A stretch of DNA of 33,380 bases from Chloroflexota bacterium (GTDB lineage Bacteria; Chloroflexota; Chloroflexia; Thermobaculales; Thermobaculaceae): assembly GCA_902810765.1 (NCBI GenBank), contig CADDYR010000010.1:1-33380 (forward strand), given 5' to 3'. Each line of letters begins with the position of its first letter. Within the stretch, counting starts at the first letter, position 1. The translations under genes and the position numbers were made by a program. The notes under the pieces are model-generated. The model made no database searches. It saw only the letters and a program-made list of their open reading frames with translations, and was not told the DNA's origin. Positions 17,518 through 24,690 of the stretch are shown here, in pieces.

Positions 17518-18945
17518 TCATCCGGAGTGGTGCCGGGCCGGTGTCTTCCCGAAGCCGAGGCTCGCCACGACGAGCAGCGCGCTGATCACCGAGATGACGA
17601 CGGCGATCTGGTGCAGGCCGGAGGTGTCGACGCGCTGGCCGAACAGCACCCCCAGCAGGCTCGTCGAGAGGATGGCGCCGACGTAGCGGAACGTCTGGAA
17701 CAGCCCGCTCGCCGCTCCCATCGCCTCACCCGGCGCGGCCTCGTACAGGGCCGTCTGGAGCCCCAGGTTGTTGAATCCGTTCGGCACCCCCAGCACGGCG
17801 CCCACGGCCAGGATGGCGGGCACGGGAGTGGACGGCCGGAACACGAGCAGGAGCAGCGAGCCCGCGAGCAGCGCCGTCGCCCCTACCACCAGCGCCGGTC
17901 GCGACCCGAACCTGCCCGCGATCCTCGCGGCGAGGGGCGTGACGAACACCCCTATGCCCGCCATCGGCAGCATCATCAGCCCGGCCTGCTCCGAGCCGAA
18001 GCCGTGGGCGCGCTCCAGCCACAGGGGCAGGCTGAAGAACACCGAGTAGAACACGACGTTCACGGCCGCGAACTGCGCGTACACCCAGTCGAGGCGCCGG
18101 TTCGAGGCGAGCATCCGCACGTCGAGGAAGGGGGCCTCCGTCCTCCACTCCCGCACGATCAGCAGGGCTCCCGCAGCGACCGCGACCGGCACGAGCGCGT
18201 AGGCGGGACTCCCTGACAGGGAGAGCAGGAACCCCAGCAGGCCGACGAGCGCTATCGCGAACAGCGCCACTCCCGCCGGGTCCAGGTCGCGGAGCACGGT
18301 TTTCGCGCCCCCTTCCATCCGGTCATCCCAGGGTGCGTCAGGAGGGATCCACCGGAGGGCGAGGGCGAGGCCCGCCGCGGTCACCGGCACGTTCACGACG
18401 AAGATCGCGGGCCATCCTGCGGCGGCGACGAGGAAGCCGCCTATCACCGGCCCGAGCGCGGCGCTGGCGGACGACGCCACGCTCACCGCCCCCAGGGCCG
18501 CGGCCGGAGCGTGTCCCCTCGGGTCGCTCGTGCTCGCGCGGATCAGTGCGAGTCCGGCCGGGAATGCGGCGGAGGTGCCCGCGGCCTGCGCCGCCCGAAG
18601 GACCACGAGCCATCCGAAGCCGGGCACGAACGGAGCGAGCAGCCCCGTGAGCCCCACGATCACCAGCCCCGCGGAGAACACGCGGCGCGCGCCGAATCGG
18701 TCGGCGAGCCTGCCCATCAGAGGCTGCGCTATCGCCGCCGCGATGTAGAAGCCGGAGATCAGCCAGGAGGCGTCCGAGACCCCTATGCCGAACTCGCGGG
18801 TGATCAGGGCGAGCGCGACGGCGATCATCGAGGAGTTGAGAGGGTTGAGCAATGTGCCCGCGGCGACCGCCGCCACCAGCCGGCGCGGAGGGCTGAGGGT
18901 GCGCCGCGGCTCCGTGGTACGCCCTGTCCTGGTCAACGACGGCAC
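17518..18945 (-). CDS. MFS exporter, DHA2 (EmrB/QacA) type
   Basis: A 475-residue membrane protein with about 14 helices, the number for the DHA2 drug:H+ antiporter family. The first helix carries LLNPLNSSMIAVALALI, a DHA2-type motif (usual LDxTIVNVALP). Motif A is present as LMGRLADRFGARRVF in the loop after TM2, and motif C-like GxxxGPxxGG appears as ALGPVIGGFLV. The GTG start follows no strong Shine-Dalgarno. It is divergent from panD with a 94-bp gap. The exported compound is unknown. Confidence 0.88.
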   Translation of the reverse strand: MPSLTRTGRTTEPRRTLSPPRRLVAAVAAGTLLNPLNSSMIAVALALITREFGIGVSDASWLISGFYIAAAIAQPLMGRLADRFGARRVFSAGLVIVGLTGLLAPFVPGFGWLVVLRAAQAAGTSAAFPAGLALIRASTSDPRGHAPAAALGAVSVASSASAALGPVIGGFLVAAAGWPAIFVVNVPVTAAGLALALRWIPPDAPWDDRMEGGAKTVLRDLDPAGVALFAIALVGLLGFLLSLSGSPAYALVPVAVAAGALLIVREWRTEAPFLDVRMLASNRRLDWVYAQFAAVNVVFYSVFFSLPLWLERAHGFGSEQAGLMMLPMAGIGVFVTPLAARIAGRFGSRPALVVGATALLAGSLLLLVFRPSTPVPAILAVGAVLGVPNGFNNLGLQTALYEAAPGEAMGAASGLFQTFRYVGAILSTSLLGVLFGQRVDTSGLHQIAVVISVISALLVVASLGFGKTPARHHSG

Positions 18946-18977
18946 CCCGTTCCTGAGATCGGCTCGCGCTCACACGG

Positions 18978-18983
18978 TATACT
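18978..18983 (+). promoter_or_regulatory. Possible panD -10 element
   Basis: TATACT in the context CGGTATACTGGTTCGG lies 56 bp before the panD start. No clear -35 is visible. Nearly the same context (CGGTATACTTGGATCGG) occurs upstream of the Erm-like gene at 30441-30446 on the other strand, which supports both being used. Confidence 0.4.
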
Positions 18984-19039
18984 GGTTCGGCACACCGCCA
19001 GCATATCAGACGCCATCCCACAGGAGGTATCCGTCGCCC

Positions 19040-19444
19040 GTGTTCACGCAGGTCCTGCGCGCGAAGCTCCACCACGCCCGCGTCACGGGCGCGGACAGGG
19101 AGTACGTCGGAAGCATCACGATAGATTCCGAGCTGCTCGATCAGGTCGGTATCCTGCCGTACGAGCGCGTGCAGGTCGTGGACATCGAGAACGGCAACCG
19201 GCTCGAGACCTACGTGATCGCGGGGGAGCGAGGCTCCGGCACGGTCCAGCTCAACGGCGCCGCCGCGCACCTCGTGAGCGTGGGCGACCGCGTGATCGTG
19301 CTCGCGTACGCCTACGTGCCGCTGCCGCTCGAGGAGCCGGTCACGCCGAGCGTCGCGGTGCTCGACGAGCACAACCGCGTCTCGGGGTGGATCTCCGGCG
19401 GTCCCGAGAACGTCCGCAAGCTCGCCCAGCCCGCCTCCGCATAA
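19040..19444 (+). CDS. panD: Aspartate 1-decarboxylase
   Basis: A 134-residue pyruvoyl-dependent enzyme making beta-alanine for pantothenate and CoA. The autocleavage site YVGSITID places Gly24-Ser25 exactly where the E. coli enzyme is processed, and Lys9 is conserved (RAKLHHARVT). The GTG at 19040 was chosen by this register; AGGAGG lies about ten bases upstream. No panB or panC is nearby. Confidence 0.95.
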   Translation: MFTQVLRAKLHHARVTGADREYVGSITIDSELLDQVGILPYERVQVVDIENGNRLETYVIAGERGSGTVQLNGAAAHLVSVGDRVIVLAYAYVPLPLEEPVTPSVAVLDEHNRVSGWISGGPENVRKLAQPASA

Positions 19445-19525
19445 CGATCTCGGGAGAGTGTCACCTTGTCTAATCACCTATGAAGAGCCATCCCTGTGCA
19501 TGAACATGAATATGTACCGGAGTAA

Positions 19526-19554
19526 TTGACTAGGACCACGATCGGGCATACAGT
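19526..19554 (+). promoter_or_regulatory. Candidate promoter of small secreted-protein locus
   Basis: TTGACT (19526-19531) and TACAGT (19549-19554) are 17 bases apart. Transcription would start near 19561, ahead of the signal-peptide ORF at 19651. The 80 bases before it (19445-19525) are comparatively AT-rich and hold no gene I can support. Confidence 0.4.
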
Positions 19555-19650
19555 ACCGATAGACCTTGGATAGCATGACAAGGTCTTCGGTACCCCTGTC
19601 GGCGACCTCTAATGTGCAGGTAGATTACAGTCTTCCCCGGAGGTCCTTCG

Positions 19651-19919
19651 ATGGTGCGGCATGACCTGATCCCTCGGCCCGTACTGATACTCTTCCTCGT
19701 ATCCACCCTCCTAGTCCCGATAATCTTACGCTCGCACACAGCACACGCCAGCTATTGTGGCGATCCTCCTCAAGGTCGTGAGGGGTCCAGGTGATATAAA
19801 CCACGCTGCGATCCAGCGTCACCTTCGCCAAGAACGTGGCCAAGTACTCAGGCGAAAACGATAACGCGTACACGTACACGCCTGGACCCAGAGCGGTAAG
19901 CTCCGGGGAGGTGTCGTGA
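19651..19919 (+). pseudogene. Possible small secreted protein, probably broken
   Basis: An ATG at 19651 with an ideal Shine-Dalgarno (GGAGGT, six bases away) encodes a signal peptide: charged start, core VLILFLVSTLLVPIIL, and a likely cleavage site AHA|S. It stops after 47 residues (19792). Another frame opens at 19800 and runs to TGA at 19917 with good GC third-position bias, encoding TLRSSVTFAKNVAKYSGEN... and ending in a TGATG overlap with the next gene. Joining the parts needs more than one lesion, so this could be a decayed gene, or a genuine 47-residue secreted peptide plus chance coding. The antisense frame is also open here, so this is uncertain. Confidence 0.3.
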
Positions 19920-20428
19920 TGAGAACACGAAGGCTTGGCGTCTACCCCTTCCTGCTGGCCGCCCTGATCTGCGTGTTCGCGGCCCTGCTGATCGTCGGCA
20001 ACAGCGCGCGACGCACCGGTGTGGGCAACGCGGCTGACGGCCAGGTGCCGATACCCACCTGGACGCCGGGAGAGCCGGACTACGACATGATCTACGACAA
20101 GCCGACCAAGCCCCCGCTCATTACGAAGGCCGAGGCGATAGCGGCCGCGGACGAGGCGGACTATTCCGCGCCCGGCGCTCCCTACGTGAGCGCCCGCTAC
20201 GAGCTGCTGACCGAGGTGCCTGCGAACGCTTACGAGTGGCAGCTCGAGCAGGCGGGGCTGGACAAGCTCCACCCGGACGGTTTCGTGAAGATACCGGTGT
20301 GGGTGGTGTCCTGCGAGGGCCTGCACATGCCCTCCATGGGCGACAACCCTCCTACCTACAACAGTGAGCTGAACGTCGTGGTCAGCGCGGAGAACGGCAA
20401 GGTGCTGTTCTCCTACACGTTCCGATAG
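19919..20428 (+). CDS. Membrane-anchored or secreted hypothetical protein
   Basis: A 169-residue protein with an N-terminal hydrophobic segment (PFLLAALICVFAALLIVGNS) serving as uncleaved anchor or signal peptide, then an extracellular domain. The domain has TKAEAIAAADEADYS, a PepSY-like helix start, and ends in strands VKIPVWVVSCEG and ELNVVVSAENGKVLFSYTF, consistent with a small PepSY or propeptide-like fold. That comparison is tentative. The ATG at 19919 follows GGGGAGG and overlaps an upstream stop as TGATG. Confidence 0.65.
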   Translation: MRTRRLGVYPFLLAALICVFAALLIVGNSARRTGVGNAADGQVPIPTWTPGEPDYDMIYDKPTKPPLITKAEAIAAADEADYSAPGAPYVSARYELLTEVPANAYEWQLEQAGLDKLHPDGFVKIPVWVVSCEGLHMPSMGDNPPTYNSELNVVVSAENGKVLFSYTFR

Positions 20429-20439
20429 CTCCCTCCCCG

Positions 20440-20463
20440 CCGACGCGCTCGTTCGACACGCCC
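20440..20463 (+). repeat. 24-bp direct repeat, left copy
   Basis: The sequence CCGACGCGCTCGTT followed by CGACACGCCC matches 28233-28256 at 23 of 24 positions. The copies bracket the gas vesicle cluster. Each contains a -35-like (T)TCGACA/TTGACA, and each has a TATA-type hexamer downstream (TATACC near 20479 here), although the spacing here, 20 bases, is poor for a promoter. Confidence 0.6.
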
Positions 20464-20786
20464 AGAGAGAATCGCGCCTATACCTCCTCGGCAGGCAGAA
20501 GAGCCACGGCGCGTGCTCGCAGGTCCTGTTGATGCATGAATGCAACAAGCATGACACTCCACTGTAACGCCGTGGCACAGTGCTTGCACGACTGGATAGA
20601 ACCCGTGGACGTTGTCAGCGGGACGGCGGTCGGTGACCCTCCGGCCTTCGACCGAACGCGTATCGGCTCGGATGGGCTGACACGACGGGTCCGGACGACT
20701 GATGGGCCGTTACTCTACTCGGCCTCGGGCTGTCTAACTAGGTTGTAGTCGCAGATGCCGAGAGGGCTCGACTTAAGGAGGGGGAA
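20464..20786. other. Non-coding stretch before the gas vesicle cluster
   Basis: No gene with plausible coding bias is visible in these 320 bases. There is a short repeat-rich patch near 20530-20555 (GCATGAATGCAACAAGCATG). The end has a strong Shine-Dalgarno (AAGGAGGGGGAAG) for the next gene. It may be a long leader or control region for the cluster. Confidence 0.4.
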
Positions 20787-21053
20787 GTGATAGCGACCAT
20801 CATCATCTGGATCATCGTGGGCCTGATCGCAGGCGCCCTCGCCAAGCTGATAATGCCGGGGGATGATCCTGGAGGGATCATCGTGACGATCATCATCGGG
20901 CTGATAGGCGCGGTGATAGGGGGCTGGATAATGTCGCTGTTCGGCAAGGCTGGGGCGAACGGTCTGAACGTGTACTCGATCATCGTCTCGATCATCGGGG
21001 CGATAATCCTGCTCGCGCTGTACCGACTGTTCGTCAGCCGCACCGCCCACTGA
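20787..21053 (+). CDS. GlsB/YeaQ/YmgE family membrane protein
   Basis: An 88-residue protein with three predicted membrane helices: MIATIIIWIIVGLIAGALAK, a Gly-rich GIIVTIIIGLIGAVIGGWIM and a C-terminal VYSIIVSIIGAIILLALY. This is the pattern of the transglycosylase-associated (GlsB/YeaQ) stress-related family; its biochemical role is unproven. GTG start with AAGGAGGGGG upstream. It is the first gene in the rightward run that leads into the gas vesicle genes, 60 bp before the first Gln-rich gene. Confidence 0.8.
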   Translation: MIATIIIWIIVGLIAGALAKLIMPGDDPGGIIVTIIIGLIGAVIGGWIMSLFGKAGANGLNVYSIIVSIIGAIILLALYRLFVSRTAH

Positions 21054-21113
21054 GGCGAACCGGACCTCAGCCCGGCCTAGGCAACCGGTGTGATGGTGAA
21101 ATGGAGGAGGAAG

Positions 21114-21662
21114 ATGAGCAACGAGCAGCAAGCTCAGAGCCAGACAGAGGGCTCGCAGCCGACAGGACAGGAGTCCTCCGGCAACGGCCAGGTGCTCGGT
21201 CCCGAGTTCCGGCAGCAGATCGCCCAGGCGGTGCATCCCATCGTCGAGGACATCAGCCGCCAGGTAGCCGACACCGTCCGGCAGCAGATGCAGGAGGCGC
21301 TGTCCCAAACCCAGGAGGACGTGCGCAAGCAGGTTGACCAGGCCATGGGCTCCCAGCGACGGCAGGGAGAGGACTCCCAGGCCGGAGCATCGGGGCAGGC
21401 AGAGGGACAGCAGGGTCCGCTCCAGAGCTCTGTCCTCGAGACCGTCAATCAGCTGAGGCAGACGTTCCAGTCGCTCGTCAGGACGCTGCGCGACCTCCTT
21501 CAGACGGTGCAGTCGCTGTTGCGGGCGGTGGTCTCGCTGCTTCAGGCGCTGCTGACCGCCCTCAGACAGGCTCTGTCGACCGCGGCGGTGGGCCAGAGCC
21601 TAGGGTCCGCGCTGTCAAAGGTGCTGCCGAAGTTGGGGCAGACGGTAGCGCAGGCGCAGTAG
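21114..21662 (+). CDS. Gln-rich accessory protein of gas vesicle cluster, paralogue 1
   Basis: A 182-residue protein starting MSNEQQAQSQTEGSQPTG (disordered, Gln/Ser/Gly-rich). Then comes a helical segment with the motif FRQQIAQAVHPIVEDI and a continuing amphipathic helix. After a second low-complexity linker, a long Leu/Gln/Val-rich helix (SLVRTLRDLLQTVQSLLRAV) could bind a membrane or the hydrophobic vesicle surface. The motif (L/F)xQQ(I/V)AxA(V/M)xP is shared with the genes at 21682 and 22877. ATG 21114 was chosen for its GGAGGAGGA Shine-Dalgarno. No known family recognised; a GvpC-like role is speculative. Confidence 0.7.
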   Translation: MSNEQQAQSQTEGSQPTGQESSGNGQVLGPEFRQQIAQAVHPIVEDISRQVADTVRQQMQEALSQTQEDVRKQVDQAMGSQRRQGEDSQAGASGQAEGQQGPLQSSVLETVNQLRQTFQSLVRTLRDLLQTVQSLLRAVVSLLQALLTALRQALSTAAVGQSLGSALSKVLPKLGQTVAQAQ

Positions 21663-21681
21663 GCACAGGGGAGAGGGCTCG

Positions 21682-22764
21682 ATGACGCGGGGAGAGGGAC
21701 GCTCGGCCCCTCAGACTCAGGGGCGCGATTCGGAGGCAGCCGGCCCGTCCGACCGCCGGATCGGGCCCCAGGAACCCCAGCTCGGCACCGCCCTGCAGCA
21801 GCAGGTCGCGGAGGCAATGGAGCCCGTGCTGTCGGACTTCCGGAGGGAGACGCAGCAAAGGGTTCGGGAGGAGCTGGAGCAGGCGCGCGAGCGCCCTGCG
21901 CAGGGCGTCCAGGACCGGAGACAGGCCGCCCAACCACCCGAGGAGGGTGCGGGCGAGACTGAAGGCGGCCTTGGCGTAGCTCAGACTGCCTTGGCGAAGT
22001 CCAGGGACGTGCTGAGTGGGGGCGAAGGGGTCCTTCAGTCGGTGGTGAGCGGGGGCGTCGAGGCGCTCTTCTCGGATCCCGTGCGCTCCCTGGTCGAGCA
22101 ACAGCTGAGCCTGACGCTCAGAGGGGCTCTACAGGCAGCCATAGACTCCCTCCCCGGCGACTCGGTGGCCCCGGACGTTCGCCGACGGGCCGACGACGCG
22201 CTACGCTCCATCCTGGAGGACACGACCCGCGACCTGTTCGAGGGCCCCGCCCGGGCTGAGGTGCAGGCGCACGCGGAGGCGGCCGCCGGGAGCCTCGCCC
22301 AGGGGGATACCTCGGCGTCACAGCAAGCGGCCGAGCAAGCCATCCAGGCGCTGCTGAAGAGCGTCCTCAGCGCGCTGCGCCGCCATTGGGAGGAGGCGCT
22401 TCGAGTGCTGTTCCGGCTCCTGCTCGAGGGGCTGGAGGGTACGGTCAGGTCCGAGGCCCAGCAGCAGGTGAGCAGGTCGCAGCAGGAGGCGAGGGAGATG
22501 ACAGCCGGCGTCCAGGAGCGTGTGAGGGACAAGGCTGAGGAAGGGCGCCGCAGGATGGAAGACTTCGCGGAGAACCTGAGGGGCAGGGCGGAAGAAGGGC
22601 GTCAACGAGTGGAGGAAGCGACCGGCAAGCTGCGGGACCGCGTCCAGGAGGGCGAGCACTCCGGTACGCGCCCTCTTGGGCGCCCGCCGTCGGGGCGCCC
22701 TCCTTCGGGCAGGCCGCCGAGCGGCCGTCCTCCTGGCAGGCCACCATCGGCGCACAGAAGATAG
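21682..22764 (+). CDS. Gln-rich accessory protein of gas vesicle cluster, paralogue 2
   Basis: A 360-residue protein: disordered N-terminus, then LGTALQQQVAEAMEPVLSDF (the motif shared with its neighbours), a long helical middle with LVEQQLSLTLRGALQAAIDS and ALRRHWEEALRVLFRLLLEG, and near 280-330 apolipoprotein- or LEA-like amphipathic repeats (RDKAEEGRRRMEDFAENLRG, then RAEEGRQRVEEATGKLRD). The last 28 residues are GRPPS repeats ending in SAHRR, basic and proline-rich. The shape suggests a surface-binding or linker protein. Its own Shine-Dalgarno is GGGGAGAGGG. Confidence 0.7.
   Translation: MTRGEGRSAPQTQGRDSEAAGPSDRRIGPQEPQLGTALQQQVAEAMEPVLSDFRRETQQRVREELEQARERPAQGVQDRRQAAQPPEEGAGETEGGLGVAQTALAKSRDVLSGGEGVLQSVVSGGVEALFSDPVRSLVEQQLSLTLRGALQAAIDSLPGDSVAPDVRRRADDALRSILEDTTRDLFEGPARAEVQAHAEAAAGSLAQGDTSASQQAAEQAIQALLKSVLSALRRHWEEALRVLFRLLLEGLEGTVRSEAQQQVSRSQQEAREMTAGVQERVRDKAEEGRRRMEDFAENLRGRAEEGRQRVEEATGKLRDRVQEGEHSGTRPLGRPPSGRPPSGRPPSGRPPGRPPSAHRR
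22678..22761 (+). repeat. GRPPS pentapeptide repeat coding region
   Basis: Three full GRPPS units plus GRPP and GRPPS encode the C-terminal tail of the preceding CDS. The DNA uses varied synonymous codons, so the peptide repeat, not the DNA repeat, seems to be conserved. Confidence 0.7.
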
Positions 22765-22768
22765 CTTC

Positions 22769-22787
22769 CTGGCACAGAAGGTGCCAG
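22769..22787 (+). other. Intercistronic hairpin
   Basis: CTGGCAC-AGAAG-GTGCCAG gives a 7-bp stem and a 5-base loop, just after the stop at 22764. It has no U-run. It may be a weak terminator or processing site separating the second and third accessory genes; the 112-bp gap also holds TATACA near 22851. Confidence 0.5.
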
Positions 22788-22876
22788 TACAGGCGAGAGC
22801 CGGATCGCGCTGATCCCGGATCGGGAGTATGACCGATCAGTGCGTTGGGCTATACACAAACTAGGAGGATCATACC

Positions 22877-23317
22877 GTGAGCGACGAACAGGAACAGCAG
22901 AGCCAATCCGGTGAGGAGCAGCCCCAACCCCAGGAGCAGAGTGGGGAGCAGGGCCAGGCGGAGCAGGCCCAGGGAGGCGAGGGCGAGCAGCCTCAGCAGA
23001 CCCAGGAGCTGAGCAACGCGCTCCAGCAGCAGATCGCGCAGGCGGTCCAGCCGATAATGTCGCAGGTCCAGCAGCAGGTCATCGAGGCAGTGCAGCAGCA
23101 GGTGGATCAGGCGCTCGAGCCGCTGCGAGAGCAGCTCCAGCAGCAGGCGGATCAGGTCCTGGAACCGGTACGTCAGCAGCTCCACCAGCAAGTGGACGAA
23201 TCGCTGGAGCCGCTGCGGGAGCAGTTCCGCAAGGATGTGGACCAGGCAATGGAGCCGGTACGCCAGCAGCTCCATCACGAAGTGGAATCCGCCGTCAAGT
23301 CCTCTTTCCAGCAGTAG
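22877..23317 (+). CDS. Gln-rich 15-residue-repeat protein of gas vesicle cluster, paralogue 3
   Basis: A 146-residue protein. Residues 1-45 are almost entirely Gln, Glu, Ser, Gly and Pro. [20 protein letters not shown] carries the motif common to its paralogues. From about residue 57 the rest is built of 15-residue units such as [15 protein letters not shown] and [16 protein letters not shown] 15-residue, four-turn period is the signature of a right-handed coiled coil. The protein directly precedes gvpA and, like GvpC in other organisms, is a helical repeat protein; it has no GvpC 33-residue repeat. Structural role on the vesicle is inference. GTG start, AGGAGG upstream. Confidence 0.75.
   Translation: MSDEQEQQSQSGEEQPQPQEQSGEQGQAEQAQGGEGEQPQQTQELSNALQQQIAQAVQPIMSQVQQQVIEAVQQQVDQALEPLREQLQQQADQVLEPVRQQLHQQVDESLEPLREQFRKDVDQAMEPVRQQLHHEVESAVKSSFQQ
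23114..23293 (+). repeat. Four tandem 45-bp repeats
   Basis: Units start at 23114, 23159, 23204 and 23249. Units 1 and 3 resemble each other (LEPLREQ) and units 2 and 4 resemble each other (EPVRQQLH), so the array looks like a duplicated 90-bp pair. A diverged unit ([15 protein letters not shown]) lies at 23045-23089. Confidence 0.8.
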
Positions 23318-23323
23318 AGTGCG

Positions 23324-23392
23324 ATGAGCGCTGGTCGGCGGTTCCGAGTCCAGATCGAGAACTACAAGCTTTGGGGAGAGATGCTGCCATGA
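23324..23392 (+). CDS. Candidate 22-residue leader peptide upstream of gvpA
   Basis: ATG at 23324 begins [19 protein letters not shown], then MLP and TGA at 23390, overlapping the gvpA ATG as ATGA. The Shine-Dalgarno is weak. The geometry is that of translational coupling, which could set GvpA synthesis. It may equally be a chance frame in a 71-bp gap. Confidence 0.35.
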   Translation: MSAGRRFRVQIENYKLWGEMLP

Positions 23393-23859
23393 CTATGTCT
23401 TACAGCAGGGCTCCGGCGCGTGGCGCGCAGGTACAGCGGATGGGAGGCTCCTCGAGCCTCGCGGACGTGCTGAACATAATTTTGGACAAGGGCATCGTAA
23501 TTGATGCCTGGGCGAGGATCTCCGTGATCGGCATCGAGCTGATCACGATCGAGGCGCGGGTGGTCGTGGCCTCGGTCGAGACTTACCTCCAGTACGCCGA
23601 GGCGATCGGCCTCACTGCGCTGGCGGCCCCTCCGCAGGGCGATCAGGGGGGGCAGCAGAGGAAGATGCAACCGTCCGAGGATCGGGTGCTGGCGTACATC
23701 TCTGATCGCTCGGAGGGCGCGCGGCTGGGTGAGCTGGAAGCCTACTTCGACGCATCGCGGGAGGACCTCTCGAACATCCTGAATCAGCTGGCAGACCAGG
23801 GCAAGGTGCGTCGGGACGAGGAGCACAAGCTCTACCTCCCGGCGGGCCAGAAGCAGTAA
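23389..23859 (+). CDS. gvpA: Gas vesicle structural protein GvpA with winged-helix-like extension
   Basis: A 156-residue protein. Residues 21-78 are the canonical GvpA shell fold: [20 protein letters not shown], then [20 protein letters not shown] and [14 protein letters not shown]. GvpA usually ends soon after. Here a linker rich in Gln/Gly leads to residues 97-151, EDRVLAYIS..., with helices [12 protein letters not shown] and [17 protein letters not shown], and a two-strand wing [11 protein letters not shown]. This looks like a winged helix of the DprA-C/MarR sort. ATG 23389 follows GGGGAGAG by eight bases. As the only shell-type GvpA here it should form the ribs, with the extra domain probably facing outward if retained. 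Confidence 0.9.
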   Translation: MTMSYSRAPARGAQVQRMGGSSSLADVLNIILDKGIVIDAWARISVIGIELITIEARVVVASVETYLQYAEAIGLTALAAPPQGDQGGQQRKMQPSEDRVLAYISDRSEGARLGELEAYFDASREDLSNILNQLADQGKVRRDEEHKLYLPAGQKQ

Positions 23860-23904
23860 TCAGCGCGGCCGGACCCATCCCGGCAGTGCTTCGAGTGTGA
23901 GACT

Positions 23905-24687
23905 ATGAGTGGAGCTCAGGCGTCCGGGGGCGTGTACATCTACGGTGTCGTGCACCGCGAGCCCTTTCAGGACGGCGACAACTCGCTCGATGTCGCGGCG
24001 GTAGGTGATGGCGGCTCCGCCGTCCGCACGGTGGAGTATCGCGACCTCGCCGCGATAGTCAGCGACTTCCCGGCAGACCGCTGCGACGTCACGCGGGAGA
24101 ACGTCCTGGCGCATCAGCGTGTGCTCGAGCGGGCGATGGAGCGGTCGGACGTGCTCCCCGCGGCCTTCGGTCTTGTGGCCGAGAACGATGCGGACGTGCG
24201 CGAGAAGCTGCTGAGGCCGGAGTTCGAGGACCTGCATCGGGCTCTCGACTCCCTCCGAGGTCGGGTCGAGCTGGAGCTGAAGGTGTTGTGGAACCGCGAG
24301 GCACTCTTCTCGGAGATAGTGGAGGAGAGCGACGAGATCGCGACGTTGCGCGACAGCATCGCTGGGCTCTCCCCCGAGGCGACCTATTACGAGCGGATCA
24401 ACCTCGGCGAGATGGTCGCGGCGGAGATCGACCGCAGGAGCGATCAGGTCGCCGAGGAGGTGCTGGACGCACTCCAGCCGCTCTCGGTTGAGACCAGGCT
24501 CAACGAGAACCTGACCGACATGACGGTCTTGAACGCGTCTTTCCTGGTGGAGAAGAAGGACGTGCCGGACTTCGACGCGCGTGTCCAGGAGCTGGGTGCG
24601 AGGTCTTTGGGCCGTCTCAACTTCCATTACGTAGGCCCACTGCCCCCGTACAGCTTCGTGGACGTGAGCCTTTCTTTGGAGGAATAG
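23905..24687 (+). CDS. gvpF: Gas vesicle protein GvpF/GvpL family, copy 1
   Basis: A 260-residue GvpL_GvpF protein. It begins VYIYGVV, has a central AFGLVAENDADVREKLL and ELKVLWNREALF, and ends in the family signature YVGPLPPYSFVDV. Members nucleate or chaperone GvpA assembly. It follows gvpA by 45 bp with only a weak Shine-Dalgarno. The position after gvpA and before gvpG matches gvpF in actinobacterial clusters. Confidence 0.92.
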   Translation: MSGAQASGGVYIYGVVHREPFQDGDNSLDVAAVGDGGSAVRTVEYRDLAAIVSDFPADRCDVTRENVLAHQRVLERAMERSDVLPAAFGLVAENDADVREKLLRPEFEDLHRALDSLRGRVELELKVLWNREALFSEIVEESDEIATLRDSIAGLSPEATYYERINLGEMVAAEIDRRSDQVAEEVLDALQPLSVETRLNENLTDMTVLNASFLVEKKDVPDFDARVQELGARSLGRLNFHYVGPLPPYSFVDVSLSLEE

Positions 24688-24690
24688 CTC

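Noticed and set aside
23114-23293. CRISPR-like direct repeats
   Set aside because: The units are tandem without spacers and encode in-frame protein repeats.
22877-23317. Calling the repeat protein GvpC
   Set aside because: The repeats are 15 residues long, not 33, and no GvpC motif is present; only an analogous role is proposed.
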